Assembly (NCBI GenBank): GCA_965226965.1
Contig: OZ245715.1
Span: 4,216,001 to 4,280,000, forward strand
Direction: 5' to 3'
From: Endoryza foliicola
GTDB lineage: Bacteria; Bacteroidota; Bacteroidia; Chitinophagales; Chitinophagaceae
DNA length: 64,000 nucleotides
Shown: in pieces, positions 61,848-64,000 of the stretch
Numbering within the stretch: the first letter of the stretch is position 1
Layout of the letters: each line of letters begins with the position of its first letter
Notes under the pieces: generated by a model
Databases searched by the model: none
The model's input: only the letters and a program-made list of their open reading frames with translations
Told to the model about the DNA's origin: nothing
Made by a program: the position numbers and the translations under genes

Positions 61848-62408
61848 TTATTTCTTCAATACAACAATAGATTCAACGATTTCTTCTTCGGGCGTTTTCA
61901 TTTCAGAGAACGATTTACCGGAGTTCAATTTCTTTTGCATCGCTACTACGGTTTCTTCTAATGTAGTGATACGAATGAGCGTTCCTTTTGAAATAAGCCA
62001 GTAATGAGCTGCTGTTAGCATTACTCCATCACTGGATGTCCAGCTGAAAATTTGCTTTTTTGTTGGTATGCCGTCTAATTTAGTGGTATACTTTAATGTA
62101 GCCGTAGACCCCTTTAAATTGGCCAATAGTTGCTCAACAATTGCCTTCTCTATTGATTCAATAGTAACATTGGCATCAACGGAAGCTACTTCTATTACAA
62201 TACGTTCTTGAAATTTATCTTGATCATTGTCTTTTGGTGCAACAAACATCGTTGTTTGAGGACGTTGCTTACTTACGAAATATGTTTTAGGAAACTTGAT
62301 AGAATAAATTCCGAAAGTATCAGTAAAACTTGACAACTCAGGTTTTGATTGTGCTGAACCCTTTACCAGCATTCCTAAAAGGCAAAAAAAGATAAAAAGA
62401 AGTCTCAT
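61848..62408 (-). CDS. Exported protein of unknown function (possibly PsbP/DUF1795-like)
   Basis: 186 residues, signal peptide RLLFIFFCLLGMLVKGSAQ. The body (FTDTFGIYSIKFPKTYFVSK, then IVIEVASVDANVTIESIEKA and LIRITTLEETVVAMQKKLNSG) has the alternating strands and helix seen in small PsbP-like folds, but I cannot assign a family with confidence. Convergent with the M20 gene and divergent from the next, with a near-palindrome in the 98-base divergent gap. Confidence 0.72.
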   Translation of the reverse strand: MRLLFIFFCLLGMLVKGSAQSKPELSSFTDTFGIYSIKFPKTYFVSKQRPQTTMFVAPKDNDQDKFQERIVIEVASVDANVTIESIEKAIVEQLLANLKGSTATLKYTTKLDGIPTKKQIFSWTSSDGVMLTAAHYWLISKGTLIRITTLEETVVAMQKKLNSGKSFSEMKTPEEEIVESIVVLKK

Positions 62409-62447
62409 ATTTTTTATTCAAATCTACCCTGCTATTTTGGCGAATAG

Positions 62448-62467
62448 AATACTACCCGGGGAGTATT
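62448..62467. promoter_or_regulatory. 20-nt near-palindrome in a divergent gap, possible operator
   Basis: AATACT-A-CCCGGG-G-AGTATT: all pairs match except one A/G. It sits 39 bases from one start and 39 from the other, and just ahead of a TAGTTTTG -7-like box at 62489-62496. Position and symmetry suit a dimeric regulator, unverified. Confidence 0.35.
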
Positions 62468-62506
62468 TTCAACCCTTTCTCTTTCCAATAGTTTTGATCC
62501 TAAAAA

Positions 62507-63271
62507 ATGAAATACTTAGTTACCTTATTCTTACTCTCATTCAGTCTTCTGAGTCATAGTCAAACAAAAAAGAACAAAAGAACCGGTGCCAGTGGCTTCT
62601 ATTTCGAAGAATTCAATCAAACCGCCAAACTAAAAGAAGGTGAAACCTACTTAAAAGCTGTTTCTGATAGCTCCGGAGTGGCCAATTACTTATCGATGCC
62701 TAAACAATTCGGTATGGGAATGGGATTTGTGTACTTGGTAGAATCGGTGGAATTTGAATTTGGAATGGCCATTAAGCCAAAGACCTGGGCATTGGCTAAA
62801 AACGAGGTTTCCAATGGAACCACCATACTTGGGCTCACTTGGAGCGGAGTTGATTACAAAATGGGAATGAACATCTACCCTGCCAAAGCACCTTTCTTTA
62901 TGGGAATGATGCTGTGCAGCAATGCTTACAATTGGAATTTAAGCGTAAAATCATCCGACCCTAACATTCAATCTAAATTTCAAAATGGCTTGGGATCAGG
63001 TAGAGTAGATTTTGGAAATACAACCGATTTCTTCGGTTCCGACAAACAGCGCATACTGATCGTTAAATTACAAGCCGGCTTTAACTTGTTCCTGTCCAAA
63101 TACGATGGGCACCATCTAAAAATCAATGCATACGCCGACTATTCATTGAACAAATACAATTTCATTAATGCCTCTGATCTCTTTTTGAACTCTTACTCCG
63201 GTCCGGGCAAATCCAAATTTAAAGGATACGGTGTTCGCGTAGCGTTGCTATTTGGTCAAAAAAACAACTAA
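62507..63271 (+). CDS. Exported, probably outer-membrane beta-barrel protein, unknown function
   Basis: 254 residues, signal peptide KYLVTLFLLSFSLLSHSQ. Alternating aromatic/polar strands (MGMGFVYLVESVEFEFGMAI, LGLTWSGVDYKMGMNIY, LIVKLQAGFNLFLSKYDGHHLKINAYADYSL, GYGVRVALLFGQ) and a short C-terminal strand suggest a small outer-membrane barrel. No family recognised. Its TAA is 21 bases before the next gene. Confidence 0.75.
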   Translation: MKYLVTLFLLSFSLLSHSQTKKNKRTGASGFYFEEFNQTAKLKEGETYLKAVSDSSGVANYLSMPKQFGMGMGFVYLVESVEFEFGMAIKPKTWALAKNEVSNGTTILGLTWSGVDYKMGMNIYPAKAPFFMGMMLCSNAYNWNLSVKSSDPNIQSKFQNGLGSGRVDFGNTTDFFGSDKQRILIVKLQAGFNLFLSKYDGHHLKINAYADYSLNKYNFINASDLFLNSYSGPGKSKFKGYGVRVALLFGQKNN

Positions 63272-63292
63272 ATTGAATCACAAACCCGGCGA

Positions 63293-64000
63293 TTGAAGCA
63301 CCTACCTATCTACACAGTCAAACACCTACTGTTATTGATGCTATTAGTGTCAGGCTGTCCGTCCTATGCGCAGGTTGCTCCGCCTAGGTTCAAAATCTTT
63401 CAAACAAAAGATGGACTTGAATTGAACTCTGTTTATAGCATCGCACAAGGGTCGGGCGGATACATGTGGTTAGGATCGGGTATTGGAATTCAGCGTTTCA
63501 ATGGATACCGTTTTGAAAAATGGAATGATGGAGTACAACCTTCACGAGCTGCCTATGATATCTATGAAGATGCAGAACATCGCATTTGGGTATCGAACCC
63601 CGGTAGTTTGTATCGCTTTCAGCCCGGCTCAAAAACCTACGAACTATTAACTTTTCCCGCTCCTAAAAATTACTCTTATCGGTTAGAGTTTCTCAAAGAA
63701 GATCAATCCAACATCTGGTTTTATGTTCACAATATTGGCTTCAGTTGTTATGAAAAAGAATCCGGTAAATTAAAGTCTTTGATTCGTTTCGATTCTGTTT
63801 ACAAACACATTCGAAATCAAAATCAACTGCAATCGGTGGCTGTTCTGCACAATGGCAATTTCTGGACAATAAACAACAACGATGCCGAACCGCTATCTAT
63901 CAACTTCGATGGAAAAACATTGAGCGTCAAAAGCTTTCAAATAAACCACTGGGGAGAGATCAAGGGAATGATCCCTGTAAAACAAGGAGTACTGGTTCTT
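63293..64000 (+). CDS. Two-component-type Reg_prop propeller sensor, 5' part
   Basis: Runs off the window edge: 236 codons seen, frame fully open. Signal peptide near LLLLMLLVSGCPSYAQ. Then propeller repeats of the two-component regulator propeller type: FKIFQTKDGLELNSVYSIAQ, GYMWLGSGIGIQRFNGYRFE, the HRIWVSNPGSLYRF blade and NIWFYVHN. Such N-termini precede a histidine kinase (often hybrid) or a LytTR/LuxR regulator in Bacteroidota; the effector part is beyond 64000. Start is uncertain: TTG at 63293 gives the best signal peptide, and the first in-frame ATG (63338) would cut into it. Confidence 0.82.
   Translation, partial: MKHLPIYTVKHLLLLMLLVSGCPSYAQVAPPRFKIFQTKDGLELNSVYSIAQGSGGYMWLGSGIGIQRFNGYRFEKWNDGVQPSRAAYDIYEDAEHRIWVSNPGSLYRFQPGSKTYELLTFPAPKNYSYRLEFLKEDQSNIWFYVHNIGFSCYEKESGKLKSLIRFDSVYKHIRNQNQLQSVAVLHNGNFWTINNNDAEPLSINFDGKTLSVKSFQINHWGEIKGMIPVKQGVLVL

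Noticed and set aside
1..64000. tRNA, rRNA, riboswitch
   Set aside because: I looked in the gaps for a T-loop GGTTCGAATCC-type motif and for long conserved RNA and found none. A covariance-model scan was not possible, so small RNAs cannot be excluded.

Overview
This window looks like a chromosomal segment of a Bacteroidota bacterium, most likely Chitinophagia/Chitinophagaceae. The evidence is the canonical Bacteroidota division/cell-wall (dcw) cluster order with FtsZ carrying a long acidic linker, atpD-atpC split from the rest of the ATP synthase, -7 promoter boxes of the TAnnTTTG type with almost no Shine-Dalgarno sequences, a fused E1 dehydrogenase, DUF1573 proteins, SPOR-domain and BNR_4 secreted proteins, and a Reg_prop sensor at the right edge. 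I see no rRNA, tRNA, CRISPR array, phage or transposase gene. The genus is not identifiable from the sequence alone.

Layout. 0.3-7.5 kb: malate dehydrogenase; a minus-strand transport operon (dicarboxylate/amino-acid symporter, DedA, MFS, family 9 glycosyltransferase); an APC amino-acid permease. 7.9-17.2 kb: a secreted BNR_4 propeller protein, YebC, a DCC thiol protein, a minus operon (fused E1, PhzF, small membrane protein), two DUF1573 paralogues and an unrecognised membrane protein. 17.5-34.0 kb (minus): the whole dcw cluster mraZ-rsmH-ftsL-ftsI-murE-mraY-murD-ftsW-murG-murC-ftsQ-ftsA-ftsZ, which takes UDP-MurNAc precursors to lipid II and assembles the septal ring. murF and ddl are not in it. 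34.8-41.3 kb: queA, an orphan histidine kinase, yqgE, an MFS transporter, atpDC. 43.3-51.8 kb: a GNAT-like protein, dnaX, a dihydrolipoamide acyltransferase, secA. 52.3-56.7 kb (minus): two secreted amidohydrolase-family proteins. 56.8-64 kb: deoC, an aldehyde dehydrogenase, a truncated ALDH-like protein, a SPOR protein, an M20 peptidase, two unknown secreted proteins and the start of a Reg_prop sensor.

The genes are mostly housekeeping. The unusual part is what lies between them. Nearly every gap over 150 bases is built from the same small set of degenerate, short-period repeats. I name them here and use the names below. RA: GCAGCG-rich element (ten copies). RB: its sister form starting CACCGCAGAGAGCGCAGAG. 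RC: 7-nt period TTAGGCT/TTGGGTG, often with a conserved adapter (AAACACAAACGGCCC). RD: ACACAGATT-type. RE: CAGGATTTA-type. RF: pyrimidine-only tracts of TCCTCGT/CTGTATTCC words. RG: ATTAATT 7-mers. There are also a 218/222-nt tandem array near 42 kb and a two-hairpin REP-like element present twice with compensatory stem changes. These modules recur in a loosely fixed order (RB/RA, then RF, then RG, then a plus-strand gene) and are the best candidate for something undescribed. The split ALDH16-like gene pair beside deoC and the amidohydrolase pair with lost metal ligands are the most interesting protein-level observations.
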